The position numbers were made by a program, and so were the translations under genes. A stretch of DNA of 28,634 bases, from NCBI GenBank assembly GCA_040387375.1, contig JAZKDW010000012.1:1-28634 (forward strand). The letters run 5' to 3'. The notes beneath the pieces are model-generated. The model worked only from the letters and a program-made list of their open reading frames with translations. It did not search any database and was not told the origin of the DNA. The first letter of the stretch is position 1. Every line of letters begins with the position of its first letter. Below, one piece after another: positions 10,559 to 19,800 of this stretch. Source of the stretch: JAZKDW01 sp040387375. Lineage in GTDB: Bacteria; Pseudomonadota; Gammaproteobacteria; Burkholderiales; Burkholderiaceae_D.

Positions 10559-11923
10559 TCAATGCAATTTCACCCGCGGCGCCGACTTGCGCCTTAACCA
10601 CTCCGCAATCGTCTCCAGCATCATCCGCATGAATCCATGCAGCGCCATCAAATGCTGCCGATACAGCGATACATACAGGAAACGCGCCAGCATGCCTTCC
10701 ACCATCATCGAGCGCCCGATGAATTTTCCCATCAGATAGCCGAGGGTTTCGAACCGGCCCAGCGAGACCAGCGATCCATGGTCATGGAATTCGAAAGCCG
10801 GCAACGGTTTTCCAGCCAACCGGCGGCGCAACGCATGATACAAAAAACCGGCTTGCTGGTGCGCCGCCTGCGCCCTTGGCGGTACCGTCGTCCCCTTCTT
10901 CGGCCACGGGCAACTCGCACAATCGCCAAAAGCAAAAATATTCGGATCGATGATGGTCTGCAGTGTTTGGGAAACGATGACCTGGCCCATCTTGTTGACC
11001 GGCAGCCCGATCTCTTCAAGCACACGCGGCACCTGTATGCCGCCTGCCCACACGGTCAGATCGGCCGGCAATATTTTTCCGCTGCCGGTGTGCACGGCAT
11101 GTGGCTCCACCTGCGTCACCTTCGCGCCGGTCAGCACATGAATGTTCAGTTTCCCCAGCAATTTGAGCGTTTCATTGGCGATGCGTTCCGGCAAGCCAGG
11201 CAAAATACGTGTACCCGCCTCGACCAGGGAGATCCGGATGTCGCGCTCCGGGTCAAGCCGATGCAGTCCATAGGCACCCAGCACTTCAGCCGTGTTACGC
11301 AGTTCGGCTGACAGCTCGACGCCAGTGGCGCCGGCGCCGATGATAACGATATCGACCTGCGGACGCCCGCCGTCGGCCGGCACCGCCAGAACATTTTGCG
11401 CACGCAGACACGCGCTGATCAGGCGCCGCCGGAAATGCTCGGCCTGATCGACCGTGTCCACCGCAATCGCATTCTCACTGGCGCCGGGCACGCCAAAAAA
11501 ATTGGTTTCGCTGCCGATCGCAATCACCAGCGTATCGTAGGCGATATCGCGCGGCGGAAAAATCTCCAGGCCTTCTTCATCGAATACCGCATCGATCCTG
11601 ACCACCTTGCGTGCACGATCCAGGTCGAGCAGCGCGCCTTGCTGAAATTCGAAATGGTGCCAGCGCGCCTGCGCGATATATTCCAGCTGATGCGCATTCG
11701 CATCCATGCTGCCCGCCGCGACCTCATGCAGCAACGGTTTCCATAAATGCGTCGGCGACCGGTCCACCAGCACAACCTCGGTCGCGCCCATGTTATAGGC
11801 CTGGTCTCCGAGCCGGGTCGCCAGTTCCAGGCCGCCTGCACCGCCGCCGATGATGACGATCCGATGGCGGCTGTAGAGTTTCACTTTCCTTCTGACTGCG
11901 ATTTCAGGGTGTGTTGAAGTCAT
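10559..11923 (-). CDS. ndh: Type II NADH:quinone dehydrogenase
   Basis: This 454-residue flavoprotein oxidises NADH and reduces quinone without pumping protons. An FAD-binding dinucleotide fold lies near residues 22-50 (IVIIGGGAGGLELATRLG), and the NAD fold near 190-220 (VDIVIIGAGATGVELSAEL). The FAD contact motif FAFGDCASCPWP and the quinone-side motif PPRAQAAHQQA follow, and an amphipathic helical C-terminus would dock on the inner membrane. The start has GGAT upstream (GGATAAGCG then ATG). It is divergent from prkA across about 200 bases. The length and all motifs are normal for the family. Confidence 0.93.
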   Translation of the reverse strand: MTSTHPEIAVRRKVKLYSRHRIVIIGGGAGGLELATRLGDQAYNMGATEVVLVDRSPTHLWKPLLHEVAAGSMDANAHQLEYIAQARWHHFEFQQGALLDLDRARKVVRIDAVFDEEGLEIFPPRDIAYDTLVIAIGSETNFFGVPGASENAIAVDTVDQAEHFRRRLISACLRAQNVLAVPADGGRPQVDIVIIGAGATGVELSAELRNTAEVLGAYGLHRLDPERDIRISLVEAGTRILPGLPERIANETLKLLGKLNIHVLTGAKVTQVEPHAVHTGSGKILPADLTVWAGGIQVPRVLEEIGLPVNKMGQVIVSQTLQTIIDPNIFAFGDCASCPWPKKGTTVPPRAQAAHQQAGFLYHALRRRLAGKPLPAFEFHDHGSLVSLGRFETLGYLMGKFIGRSMMVEGMLARFLYVSLYRQHLMALHGFMRMMLETIAEWLRRKSAPRVKLH

Positions 11924-12123
11924 CGCTTATCCAATGCATGAGTTATCTGCAGAACCAAAGATACACCGAGCAACCGCCATGCCGATGGCAACCGGAAAAG
12001 AACGATTGATCTACGTCATCATTCAATTTTTCAAGCTGCATTCCTGCGAATAAAAAGAGAAACATTAAGCCATCTGCATTGTCCATTGAAGATGAACGCA
12101 GCATATCGATGAGAGAGAATGTG

Positions 12124-14073
12124 ATGACGAATGAAGATAAATCCAACCCTGTTGAACAACAGGAAAATTTCTTGAAAAGCCTGGTGGCTTTCACCAAGGA
12201 TCACCGCGCAGTGTACTGGTCGGGACCCTTGTCCCAGTTCATGGAAAAGATCATCCCGGCGGATGCCCAAGGCGCAGCGCGCAGTTCCCATCAGTACATA
12301 TGGGACATGATCCGCTGGACCCGCTCTGAAGATGAGAACGGCAATTTCCATTGCAAGTTGTTTGATGAAGAATTATTCGGCGTCGATGAAGCGATCGAAC
12401 GGGTAGTCGATTATTTCAAGGCGGCCGCAGCAGGCTCCGAAGTCGGACGCCGGTTACTGCTGTTGCTGGGTCCGCCTTCAGGCGGAAAATCGACGCTGGT
12501 GATCCTGCTCAAGCGCGGCCTGGAAGAATACAGTTACACCGACGCCGGCGCGCTGTACGGCATCCAGGGATGCCCGGTGCACGAATCGCCGCTGCACTTG
12601 ATTCCGCACACGCTGCGCTCCACCTTCCGCGAAACCTATGGCGTTGAAATCACGGGCGAAATCTGCCCCCATTGCCGCGCGCGCCTCGAGCAGCAATTCA
12701 GCGGCGATTTCCTGCAGATGCCGGTCGAGCGGATTTTCATTTCCGAAGCCGGGCGCATCGGCATCGGCACCTATGCGCCGCATGACCCGACGACCGCCGA
12801 CCTGGCGGACCTGGTGGGTTCGGTCGATCTGTCGAAAGTTGCCGAGTATGGCGACGAAGGCGACCCGCGCGCGTGGTCATGGTCAGGCGCGGTGTACGCC
12901 GCCAGCCGCGGCATGCTGGAGATGATCGAGATCCTGAAAGTCAAGCGAGAATTCCTGTATCTGCTATTGACGCTGACACAGGAAAAAAATGTCAAGGTGT
13001 CTCGCTTCCCGCTGATCTATCTCGATGAAACAATTCTTGCGCATACCAACCTTGCCGAATTCCGCAAGTTTCTGCAAGAGTCCGAGAACGAGGCACTGCT
13101 GGACCGGATGGTCATCATCCAGGTGCCCTATACGCTTAATTACAAAGATGAAGCGCGCATTTACAAAAAGCTGATTTCTTCCGCGGCAGCCGCGTTCCGC
13201 GAGGTGCACCTCGACCCCCATGTATTGCACGCGGCAGCGGTGTTCGCCACCCTGACCCGCCTGCATGAAGGCGAAGAGAAGGAACAGGAACTGGTCAAGA
13301 AAGTACGTATCTATGCCAATGAAGAAGTCGAGGGTGTCAATCGTGCGGAAGCGGAAAGAGTGCGGCAGAAAATGCCCGACGAAGGACTGGGCGGGGTGTC
13401 GCCGCGTTTCGTGATCAATGCGTTGTCCAACGCAATCATTCAGTCGAATGCAAACAGCCTGACCACCATGGACGTGCTGCTGGCTCTGAAGGATGCGATC
13501 GAAAACGATGCGCGCATTGACCCGAAGAAAAAACGCAAGTGGGTCGACTACCTGGTATTGGCGCGAAAATATTTTTACAACCGCTGGGTCAAGGAAGATG
13601 TGCACAAGGCGCTGTTCGTCTCGTTCGAGCAAGAGGCGCAGGATTTGCTAGACAAATATCTGGATGAAGTGGAAGCCACGCTCGACAACCGCCAGATCAA
13701 GGACCCGATCACCAATGAAGAAAGGCGGCCGGATGAACGTTTCCTGCGCTCGGTGGAAGAGAAAATTCATATCTCGGACTCCGGCAAACAGTCATTCCGG
13801 CAGGAAGTGGTGCGCAAGGCAATGGGCGCCTACAAGCGCGGCGAAAAATTTACGCTCGACAGCCATGCCCAGCTTCATGATGCGGTCCAGCAGTACCTGT
13901 TCGAGCAGCGGCGCGAAGTATTGCGGCTGGTCAGTTCCAGCACCCGTCCGGATGAAGATGTGAAGCAAAAAATTTCCGTGGTTGAAAAGCGGCTGGTGGA
14001 CGAATACGGTTACGACAGCCATAGCGCGCGCGAAGCACTGAATTATGTAACGACCTTGCTGGCACAGGAATGA
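12124..14073 (+). CDS. prkA: PrkA/YeaG-type serine protein kinase (AAA+ domain)
   Basis: This 649-residue protein matches the length and motifs of E. coli YeaG and Bacillus PrkA. The N-terminal AAA+ domain has a Walker A at residues 116-124 (GPPSGGKST), the signature region HESPLHLIP and a CxxC pair (ICPHCRA). The C-terminal kinase-like domain includes FVINALSNAI. It acts in stationary-phase and nutrient-stress signalling. The start at 12124 is chosen because GAGAGA lies about six bases upstream; an ATG at 12109 and a TTG at 12079 in the same frame lack ribosome sites. It is the first gene of the prkA-yeaH-spoVR operon, 113 bases before the next start. Confidence 0.95.
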   Translation: MTNEDKSNPVEQQENFLKSLVAFTKDHRAVYWSGPLSQFMEKIIPADAQGAARSSHQYIWDMIRWTRSEDENGNFHCKLFDEELFGVDEAIERVVDYFKAAAAGSEVGRRLLLLLGPPSGGKSTLVILLKRGLEEYSYTDAGALYGIQGCPVHESPLHLIPHTLRSTFRETYGVEITGEICPHCRARLEQQFSGDFLQMPVERIFISEAGRIGIGTYAPHDPTTADLADLVGSVDLSKVAEYGDEGDPRAWSWSGAVYAASRGMLEMIEILKVKREFLYLLLTLTQEKNVKVSRFPLIYLDETILAHTNLAEFRKFLQESENEALLDRMVIIQVPYTLNYKDEARIYKKLISSAAAAFREVHLDPHVLHAAAVFATLTRLHEGEEKEQELVKKVRIYANEEVEGVNRAEAERVRQKMPDEGLGGVSPRFVINALSNAIIQSNANSLTTMDVLLALKDAIENDARIDPKKKRKWVDYLVLARKYFYNRWVKEDVHKALFVSFEQEAQDLLDKYLDEVEATLDNRQIKDPITNEERRPDERFLRSVEEKIHISDSGKQSFRQEVVRKAMGAYKRGEKFTLDSHAQLHDAVQQYLFEQRREVLRLVSSSTRPDEDVKQKISVVEKRLVDEYGYDSHSAREALNYVTTLLAQE

Positions 14074-14186
14074 ATCATGGGAAACGATGAGCGGATATTC
14101 CAGTCTAATCATTAGGGCGAGGATCGGTCATGTACCAGTGATGTCCCTTCGTCCTGGATCGCAGTAAAAGGATGAGAGGCAAACAT

Positions 14187-15356
14187 ATGGTCAATCACAC
14201 GACAATTTCCGCCGAGGCACCTTGGTACGATTTGTTTTCTCGCGGCGCACGCGACTGGTTGCGGCATAACGAGAAGGTTCGGGAAAGCGTACAGAAAAAT
14301 CTTCCGGACCTGATCGCCGGTTCCGATCTGATCACCGGCGCGCAGGACCGCACCGTGCAAGTGCCGGTGCGGATGCTGGAGCATGCGCGTTTCCGGCTCG
14401 CCGATCCTCAGACACAATCGCAGGCCGATGCCGGCCAAGGGCAAGGCAAGGCGGGCGATGTGCTGCGTCCGGTGCAGCGCGGCGCCGGTGACGAGGAAGG
14501 GCAAGGCGACAATAGCGAAGGCGAAGTCAGGCTGCTGCTTGAGTTGAAGGTGGATGACATCATGGACTGGTTGTGGGAAGAGCTGAAACTGCCTGACCTG
14601 CAGCCGAGGCGCAACAACACCATCAATGACGATGAGTTCGTGCGCGAAGGCTGGGACAAGCATGGCGCCCGCGCGCGCCTCGATCGGCGGCGCACCGTCA
14701 AGGAGGCGGTCAAGCGCCGTGCGATCCAGCGGAACCCGGTGCCGTTTACCAATGAAGACCTGCGTTTCCGGCAGCTGGTGCAACGGCGCCGGCCGGCCAC
14801 CAATGCGGTGGTGATTTTTGCCCTCGACGTTTCGGCCAGCATGACCGATGCCGAGCGCAAGCTGGCAAAGACGTTTTTCTTTTTCGTGCTGCAAGGGATA
14901 CGCCGCAAATACGCAAAAGTGGAAACACGATTCATCGCCCACACGACCCAGGCCTGGGAATTTACGGAAAACGAATTTTTCCAGGTGACCGGCACCGGCG
15001 GCACCGGCGCGTCCACCGCATTCAACCTGGCGCTGGAAATGGTCCAGAGCGAATATGACCCGGCGCAATACAACGGTTACTTGTTTTACGCGTCCGACGG
15101 CGAAAATTTTGCCGAGGATCGCAGTGCGGCAACGGAAGGCCTGACCAGGCTGGCAGCCTTGCTCAACTATATAGGTTACGTGGAAACCGTACCGGGCGCG
15201 CCGCGCACCACCGAAACTGAAATGAAGATGATCTGCGCCGATCTGGAACGCAGCGGAGCGCCGATCGGCACCAGTGTGCTGTCGCGCTCCGAAGATGTAT
15301 GGAAGGCGATCCGGAAATTTTTCGTGCAGCAGGCAGAACAAAGCGAGGTAGCTTGA
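14187..15356 (+). CDS. yeaH: YeaH/YhbH family (DUF444) VWA-domain protein
   Basis: This 389-residue protein belongs to the DUF444 family always found beside prkA. It has an N-terminal helical part, a Gln/Gly-rich linker (about residues 75-110) and a C-terminal von Willebrand A-like domain with the metal site DVSAS at about 214-218. YFYASDGEN-type and TGASTAF segments also match. Its biochemical activity is unknown, but in E. coli it works with YeaG in nitrogen-starvation and stress responses. The start at 14187 has GAGAGG seven bases upstream; the ATG at 14172 has no spacing to its ribosome site. The stop shares a base with the spoVR start (TGATG), so translation is coupled. Confidence 0.93.
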   Translation: MVNHTTISAEAPWYDLFSRGARDWLRHNEKVRESVQKNLPDLIAGSDLITGAQDRTVQVPVRMLEHARFRLADPQTQSQADAGQGQGKAGDVLRPVQRGAGDEEGQGDNSEGEVRLLLELKVDDIMDWLWEELKLPDLQPRRNNTINDDEFVREGWDKHGARARLDRRRTVKEAVKRRAIQRNPVPFTNEDLRFRQLVQRRRPATNAVVIFALDVSASMTDAERKLAKTFFFFVLQGIRRKYAKVETRFIAHTTQAWEFTENEFFQVTGTGGTGASTAFNLALEMVQSEYDPAQYNGYLFYASDGENFAEDRSAATEGLTRLAALLNYIGYVETVPGAPRTTETEMKMICADLERSGAPIGTSVLSRSEDVWKAIRKFFVQQAEQSEVA

Positions 15357-16747
15357 TGACCGCATCCAATCAGACGCTTCAGGAATATTCCAGGCGCATC
15401 GAAGAGCTTGCCACCGAGCTCGGGCTCGATTTTTATCCGGTGGATTTTGAGCTGGTGCCGAATAACTTCATGACGGAAATCGCGGTGTATGGCTTGCCGG
15501 TGCGCATGCCGCACTGGTCCTTTGGCGTCCGGTATATCCACCAGTTGATCCGGCAAGGCATGGGGCATTCGCGCATCTTCGAAGTGATGTTTCCGGGCGA
15601 CCCGTGCCACGCTTATCTGGTCAACGACAATTCACTGCCGGAAAATACACTGGTCATCGCGCATGTGCTCGGGCATGCCGATTTTGCCAAGAACAACCAC
15701 CTGTTCGCCCACTTCAAGGAAATGGCCGGTGGCCATATCCTGGAGCAAGCCGCTGCGCATGCGCACCGGATCGAATCCGCGCTGGAAGAATTTGGCCAGG
15801 AGCGGGTCGAAGCGGTGCTCGATGCGGCGCTCGCGCTGGAGCCGCATATCGACACCAACCAGCAATTGCACAGACTGCGCTACCCTGTCCTTCGCCCCGG
15901 CGAGGAACAATCAAAGGAGAACGCACAATCGGCGAACAATTTCCGGCTACGGTTTCAACATCTTCCCGGCGAGATCGCGCCGGCGGCCGAACCGCACGGA
16001 GCGTCACGCGCTCCGGTTCCGCCGCAGCCGGAATATGACCTGCTCTGGTTCATTGCCAACTACGCGCCGGAAATGGAAGGCTGGGAGCGCGACATCTTCC
16101 TGGCGGTGCGCGAAGAGTCCTTTTATTTTTACCCGGTATTCGCCTGCCAGATCATGAATGAGGGTTGGGCCTCATATTGGCATGCGCGGCTGCTGCGCGA
16201 AGCCGATTTCCTGCCGCATGACCTTTACCTGTCCGCAATCAAGGCGCATTCGGATGTCGTGCGTCCGTATGCCGCCGACAATCAGCTCGCGCTGGCGGTC
16301 AACCCCTACCATCTTGGATTTTCGATCTGGGAGCATCTGATCGGTAAAAAAGGGATAGCGGCGGCACGGCAGATCTGCCGCGAAGAAGATGATTTCGGCT
16401 TCATCCGCAATTACCTGGATGACGAGCTGGCGGAAAAGCTGGAGTTATTCGTATATGAATCCGACGATGACGGTGGCATCAAGATTGCCGGCCGCGACAT
16501 CCATGCGATCCGAGAAGCCATCCTTGCGCCAAAATTCAATTATGGCGCGCCGCGCATCGCCGCATCCAGGCTTCACATCGATGGCAGCCTGGAACTGGTC
16601 CACGATCACCAGAGCGATGGCCGCGGACTCGACGTCATGCGCGCGGAGCGCGTCCTCGACTATATTTCGCGCGTGTGGCGCCGTCCGGTCAGTTTGCAAA
16701 CCATAGGCATCAGCGGTAATCCGCGCGTGATCAGCAGCAAGAAATAG
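15356..16747 (+). CDS. spoVR: SpoVR family protein (YcgB)
   Basis: This 463-residue protein is the third member of the prkA-yeaH-spoVR module. It shows the family motifs near the N-terminus (YPVDFELV, MPHWSFG, IVAHVLGHADF-like) and in the middle (NEGWASYWH, NPYHLGFSIWE). SpoVR was named for spore cortex formation in Bacillus, but in proteobacteria it accompanies PrkA in stress response; its reaction is unknown. The ATG overlaps the yeaH stop by one base, with GAGG seven bases upstream. The length is slightly below E. coli YcgB (about 510 residues) without loss of the recognised motifs. It is the last gene of the operon. Confidence 0.94.
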   Translation: MTASNQTLQEYSRRIEELATELGLDFYPVDFELVPNNFMTEIAVYGLPVRMPHWSFGVRYIHQLIRQGMGHSRIFEVMFPGDPCHAYLVNDNSLPENTLVIAHVLGHADFAKNNHLFAHFKEMAGGHILEQAAAHAHRIESALEEFGQERVEAVLDAALALEPHIDTNQQLHRLRYPVLRPGEEQSKENAQSANNFRLRFQHLPGEIAPAAEPHGASRAPVPPQPEYDLLWFIANYAPEMEGWERDIFLAVREESFYFYPVFACQIMNEGWASYWHARLLREADFLPHDLYLSAIKAHSDVVRPYAADNQLALAVNPYHLGFSIWEHLIGKKGIAAARQICREEDDFGFIRNYLDDELAEKLELFVYESDDDGGIKIAGRDIHAIREAILAPKFNYGAPRIAASRLHIDGSLELVHDHQSDGRGLDVMRAERVLDYISRVWRRPVSLQTIGISGNPRVISSKK

Positions 16748-17060
16748 GGTTAACGGCGGTTGGCCATGTAGTCCGTAGGGTGTAATAAGCGAAGCGCATT
16801 ACACCGTTCAGCGTTCGCAACGGCCAACCGTCATCCACCATGGTGTAATGCGCTTCGCTTATTACACCCTACAATTTACACCCTACAATTTCCCTCCAAT
16901 CCCTGACCTCCCTGCTGTTCTGTACGCCAGCACACATGCGCCCGCATATTGCTGCTGGAAACCTCCTATTAATGATATTCTCCTCGGCAACGGATTCCGT
17001 ACGTAAAAATACGCTGGAACCGACCGCATCGGACAATAAAACAAATAAGTGGATGGCTCT
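16748..17060. other. Intergenic region with a long inverted repeat
   Basis: This gap of about 310 bases follows spoVR. It contains the 31-bp inverted repeat at 16775-16872, a shorter partial repeat of GGGTGTAA after it, and a plain AT-rich stretch (16970-17050) that probably holds the promoter of the phospholipase D-like gene. No protein frame is supported. Confidence 0.6.
16775..16872. repeat. Perfect 31-bp inverted repeat (REP-like)
   Basis: The left arm 16775-16805 and the right arm 16842-16872 are exact reverse complements, separated by 36 bases. The arms start GTAGGGTGTAATAAGCG. The phrase CTTATTACACCCTAC and its complement are familiar as dispersed intergenic repeats in environmental bacteria. 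The tail of the right arm is repeated once more (TTTACACCCTACAATT). It may end the spoVR transcript, but no proper T-run follows. Confidence 0.8.
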
Positions 17061-18506
17061 ATGGACGCACGCGCGCAGAACCCACAGCAGAATGCTGACT
17101 GTACCCCTTTCGGCAAGCCCGCCGAAACGCTGATGGCCCGGATGTTGACCTGGCTCGGCATCAGTTGCCTATGCATGCTGGTTGCGGCCTGCGCTTCGCT
17201 TCCCGACGTCCGCTCTCTCAATACATCGCTGAGTTCGGACGGCCGTCCCACGATCAACAACAGCAAGGGCACTTCAGTCTCCCGCCAGCGGGTTGCATCG
17301 CTGTTGCCGCAACGGCTGCGCAATTCGGCAGTCGACCTCAAGGCGCTCGCGGCACTGGAAGAAGCGGCCACCGGCAGCCCATTAATCGCAGGCAACAAGG
17401 TCACGCTGTTGTTCGATGGTCCGCAAACAATGACCGCGATGCTGGCCGCTATCGGTGCCGCCACAAATCACATCAATCTGGAAACCTATATCTTCCAGCA
17501 GGATGAGGTAGGCGTGAAATTCGCGGAATTGCTGATGGCGAAACAGCAAGCAGGCGTCCAGGTCAACATCATTTACGATAGTATCGGCTCGCTCAAGACG
17601 CCACCTGATTTTTTTAAAAAAATGCGCGCAACGGGCATCAAGATTACCGAATTCAATCCAGTCAGTCCGCTGAAAAGCTTTCGTTTCCTCCGCTTGAATA
17701 ATCGCGACCATCGCAAGATCCTTGTGGTGGATGGAAAAATCGGATTTACCGGCGGCGTCAATATCGCCGCGGACTACTCGAACAGCTCGATATTCCGTTC
17801 ACGGAACAGGGGCGCCGAGCCAGGCTGGCGCGATACCCATCTGCAGATAGAAGGACCGGCGGTCGCCTCGCTGCAATGGCATTTCCTCGACACCTGGGCC
17901 AGCCAGAACAAGGACGATTTGGCGGATCGCCAGTATTTTCCGAAGCTGACCGAAGTCGGCGACAAGGTGGTTCGGGTGATTGCCAGCGAGCCGAATGGCG
18001 ATTATGAAATCTACAAGTCCTATGTGCTGGCGCTGCAGGAAGCGAAAAAGACCGTGCATCTCACGGCAGCCTACTTTGCCCCGGATGTGCAACTGATGGA
18101 GGCATTGCTCGCCGCGGCGCGGCGCGGGGTGTCGGTGAAAGTGGTATTTCCTAGCGTATCCGACGCCGGGCTGATATTTTATGCCGGACAATCTTATTAC
18201 GCGTCGCTGCTGGAAGCAGGCGTCAAGATCTTCCAATTGCAGTCATCGGTGCTGCATGCAAAAACCGCAGTGATCGACAGTGTCTGGTCGACTGTCGGTT
18301 CGGCCAATCTCGATGTGCGCAGCTTTCTGCATAATAGTGAAATCAATATCGTCGTGTTGGGAGAGGGTTTTGGCGCCAGCATGGAAAGCGCATTCCAGGA
18401 AGACCTGAAGAATTCAATCGAAATTACCAAGGAAGAATGGAATCAGCGTCCGCCCTCGCAACGCGTCAAGGAGTGGGCGGCACGCGGGCTGGAGTATTGG
18501 CTCTAA
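17061..18506 (+). CDS. Phospholipase D/cardiolipin synthase-like lipoprotein
   Basis: This protein of about 481 residues carries two HKD catalytic motifs, H217-x-K219-x4-D224 (DHRKILVVDGKIGFTGG) and H399-x-K401-x4-D406 (LHAKTAVIDSVWSTVGSAN), as in bacterial cardiolipin synthases and related phosphatidyltransferases. Cardiolipin synthases join phosphatidyl groups to make cardiolipin. The N-terminus has a lipoprotein signal peptide ending MLVAACAS, so the enzyme may be anchored on the membrane's periplasmic face. The start is unsure: the ATG at 17061 has a weak purine stretch upstream, a GTG lies at 17049, and the ATG at 17133 would give the neatest signal peptide. It converges with serA with only a few bases between the stops. 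Confidence 0.9.
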   Translation: MDARAQNPQQNADCTPFGKPAETLMARMLTWLGISCLCMLVAACASLPDVRSLNTSLSSDGRPTINNSKGTSVSRQRVASLLPQRLRNSAVDLKALAALEEAATGSPLIAGNKVTLLFDGPQTMTAMLAAIGAATNHINLETYIFQQDEVGVKFAELLMAKQQAGVQVNIIYDSIGSLKTPPDFFKKMRATGIKITEFNPVSPLKSFRFLRLNNRDHRKILVVDGKIGFTGGVNIAADYSNSSIFRSRNRGAEPGWRDTHLQIEGPAVASLQWHFLDTWASQNKDDLADRQYFPKLTEVGDKVVRVIASEPNGDYEIYKSYVLALQEAKKTVHLTAAYFAPDVQLMEALLAAARRGVSVKVVFPSVSDAGLIFYAGQSYYASLLEAGVKIFQLQSSVLHAKTAVIDSVWSTVGSANLDVRSFLHNSEINIVVLGEGFGASMESAFQEDLKNSIEITKEEWNQRPPSQRVKEWAARGLEYWL

Positions 18507-18511
18507 GTACC

Positions 18512-19708
18512 TTACACCAAATGACAGCGTATCGTCGCCGGCGCGTTGCACAGCTTGCTCATCAATACATCCGATATCGGCGAATCGACATCGGTGATCG
18601 CATAACCGATCGTGCCCCTTGTCTGCAATTGCTGGGCGACGATGTTCAATCCGCTTTCGGCAAAATCGGCATTCATCCTGGCAATGACACCCGGCTCATT
18701 GCGATGCACATGCAGCACGCGGCTGCGGGCCTGCTTTTCGATGTGCGCAATCTCGGGAAAATTGACCGCTGAACGTGTGGTGCCGGCCTTCAGGAATCGC
18801 GCCAGCTTGTCGGCAACTTCACGGCCGATATTGTCCTGCGCCTCTTCGGTGCTGCCGCCGATATGCGGCGTTAGAATCACATTGTCGAGGCCGCGCAAGG
18901 GCGAGATGAATTCATCCTTTTCACTGCGCGGCTCAACCGGATACACGTCAAGCGCAGCGCCGGCCAGCTTCCCCGACCGCAATGCCTGGTTGAGCGCATC
19001 GATATCGACCACACCGCCGCGCGACGCATTGATCAGCACCGCGGAAGGTTTCATCAATGCCAGGCGTTCGGCATTCATCATGTTCTGCGTGCCGGCGCCG
19101 CCGGGCACATGCAGCGTCACCACGTCAGCTTGCTCCAGCACCTGTTCGAGCATCATCGGCGTGGCGTTGCCGAGCGGGAGTTTGCTTTCAGGGTCGTAAT
19201 AACAAACCCGCATGCCGACACTTTCGGCCAGGATGCCGACCTGGGCGCCGATATTGCCGTATCCGACAATCCCCAGCACCTTGTTGCGCACTTCATAGGC
19301 GCCCTGCGCGCTCTTGTCCCAGATGCCGCGATGGGTACGCGCATTTTTTTCCGGAATCCGCCGCAGCAGCAAGATTGCCTGCGCAATCACCAGTTCCGCC
19401 ACCGAGCGTGTATTTGAAAACGGCGCATTAAAAACCGGGATACCCAGTGTGGTCGCCGCAGTCAAATCAACCTGATTGGTGCCGATGCAAAAACAGCCGA
19501 TGACCTGCAGATGCGGCAGTGCCTTCAGGATCTCGGCATTCAGCTGGGTGTTGGAGCGAATGCCGACCGCATCGGTGGCGGACAGGGTCTCGATCAGTTC
19601 CTTGCCGCCCAATGCACGCGGCACCTCGACAATATTGTCATAACCATTGGCCCGCAAATGGGCAACTGCGCTCTGGTGGATCTTTTCAAGTAAAACTATT
19701 TTGGTCAT
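18512..19708 (-). CDS. serA: D-3-phosphoglycerate dehydrogenase
   Basis: This protein of about 398 residues matches E. coli-type SerA closely. It makes 3-phosphohydroxypyruvate from 3-phosphoglycerate, the first step of serine synthesis. The family phrases IGCFCIGTNQVDL, NAPFSNTRSVAEL, LGIVGYGNIGAQ (NAD site), INASRGGVVD and LTPHIGGSTEEAQ are all present. A C-terminal ACT domain (EPGVIARMNADFAESGLNI) gives serine feedback control. The start at 19708 (MTKIVLLEK) fits family members; an in-frame ATG at 19723 adds five residues. Neither has a good ribosome site. It is divergent from fpr. Confidence 0.95.
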   Translation of the reverse strand: MTKIVLLEKIHQSAVAHLRANGYDNIVEVPRALGGKELIETLSATDAVGIRSNTQLNAEILKALPHLQVIGCFCIGTNQVDLTAATTLGIPVFNAPFSNTRSVAELVIAQAILLLRRIPEKNARTHRGIWDKSAQGAYEVRNKVLGIVGYGNIGAQVGILAESVGMRVCYYDPESKLPLGNATPMMLEQVLEQADVVTLHVPGGAGTQNMMNAERLALMKPSAVLINASRGGVVDIDALNQALRSGKLAGAALDVYPVEPRSEKDEFISPLRGLDNVILTPHIGGSTEEAQDNIGREVADKLARFLKAGTTRSAVNFPEIAHIEKQARSRVLHVHRNEPGVIARMNADFAESGLNIVAQQLQTRGTIGYAITDVDSPISDVLMSKLCNAPATIRCHLV

Positions 19709-19800
19709 GGTGTGCCCGGTCATTCATAAAGTCAGATGAAACAGTTTATGGCAGAATTGGCATGGCATGTACATACACGTTTTCTTTTTAAGGGTAATCG

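Noticed and set aside
14084..14122. Twelve-codon frame between prkA and yeaH (MGNDERIFQSNH)
   Set aside because: Too short to support and has no proper ribosome site; it could only be a leader peptide by speculation.
14112..15365. Minus-strand frame of 417 codons over yeaH
   Set aside because: Antisense shadow; the plus-strand DUF444 protein has its VWA metal site and a coupled start.
16928..16942. Weak match to the GCACAWGTGC palindrome near the phospholipase D-like gene
   Set aside because: Only a few bases match and the symmetry is lost; chance is more likely.
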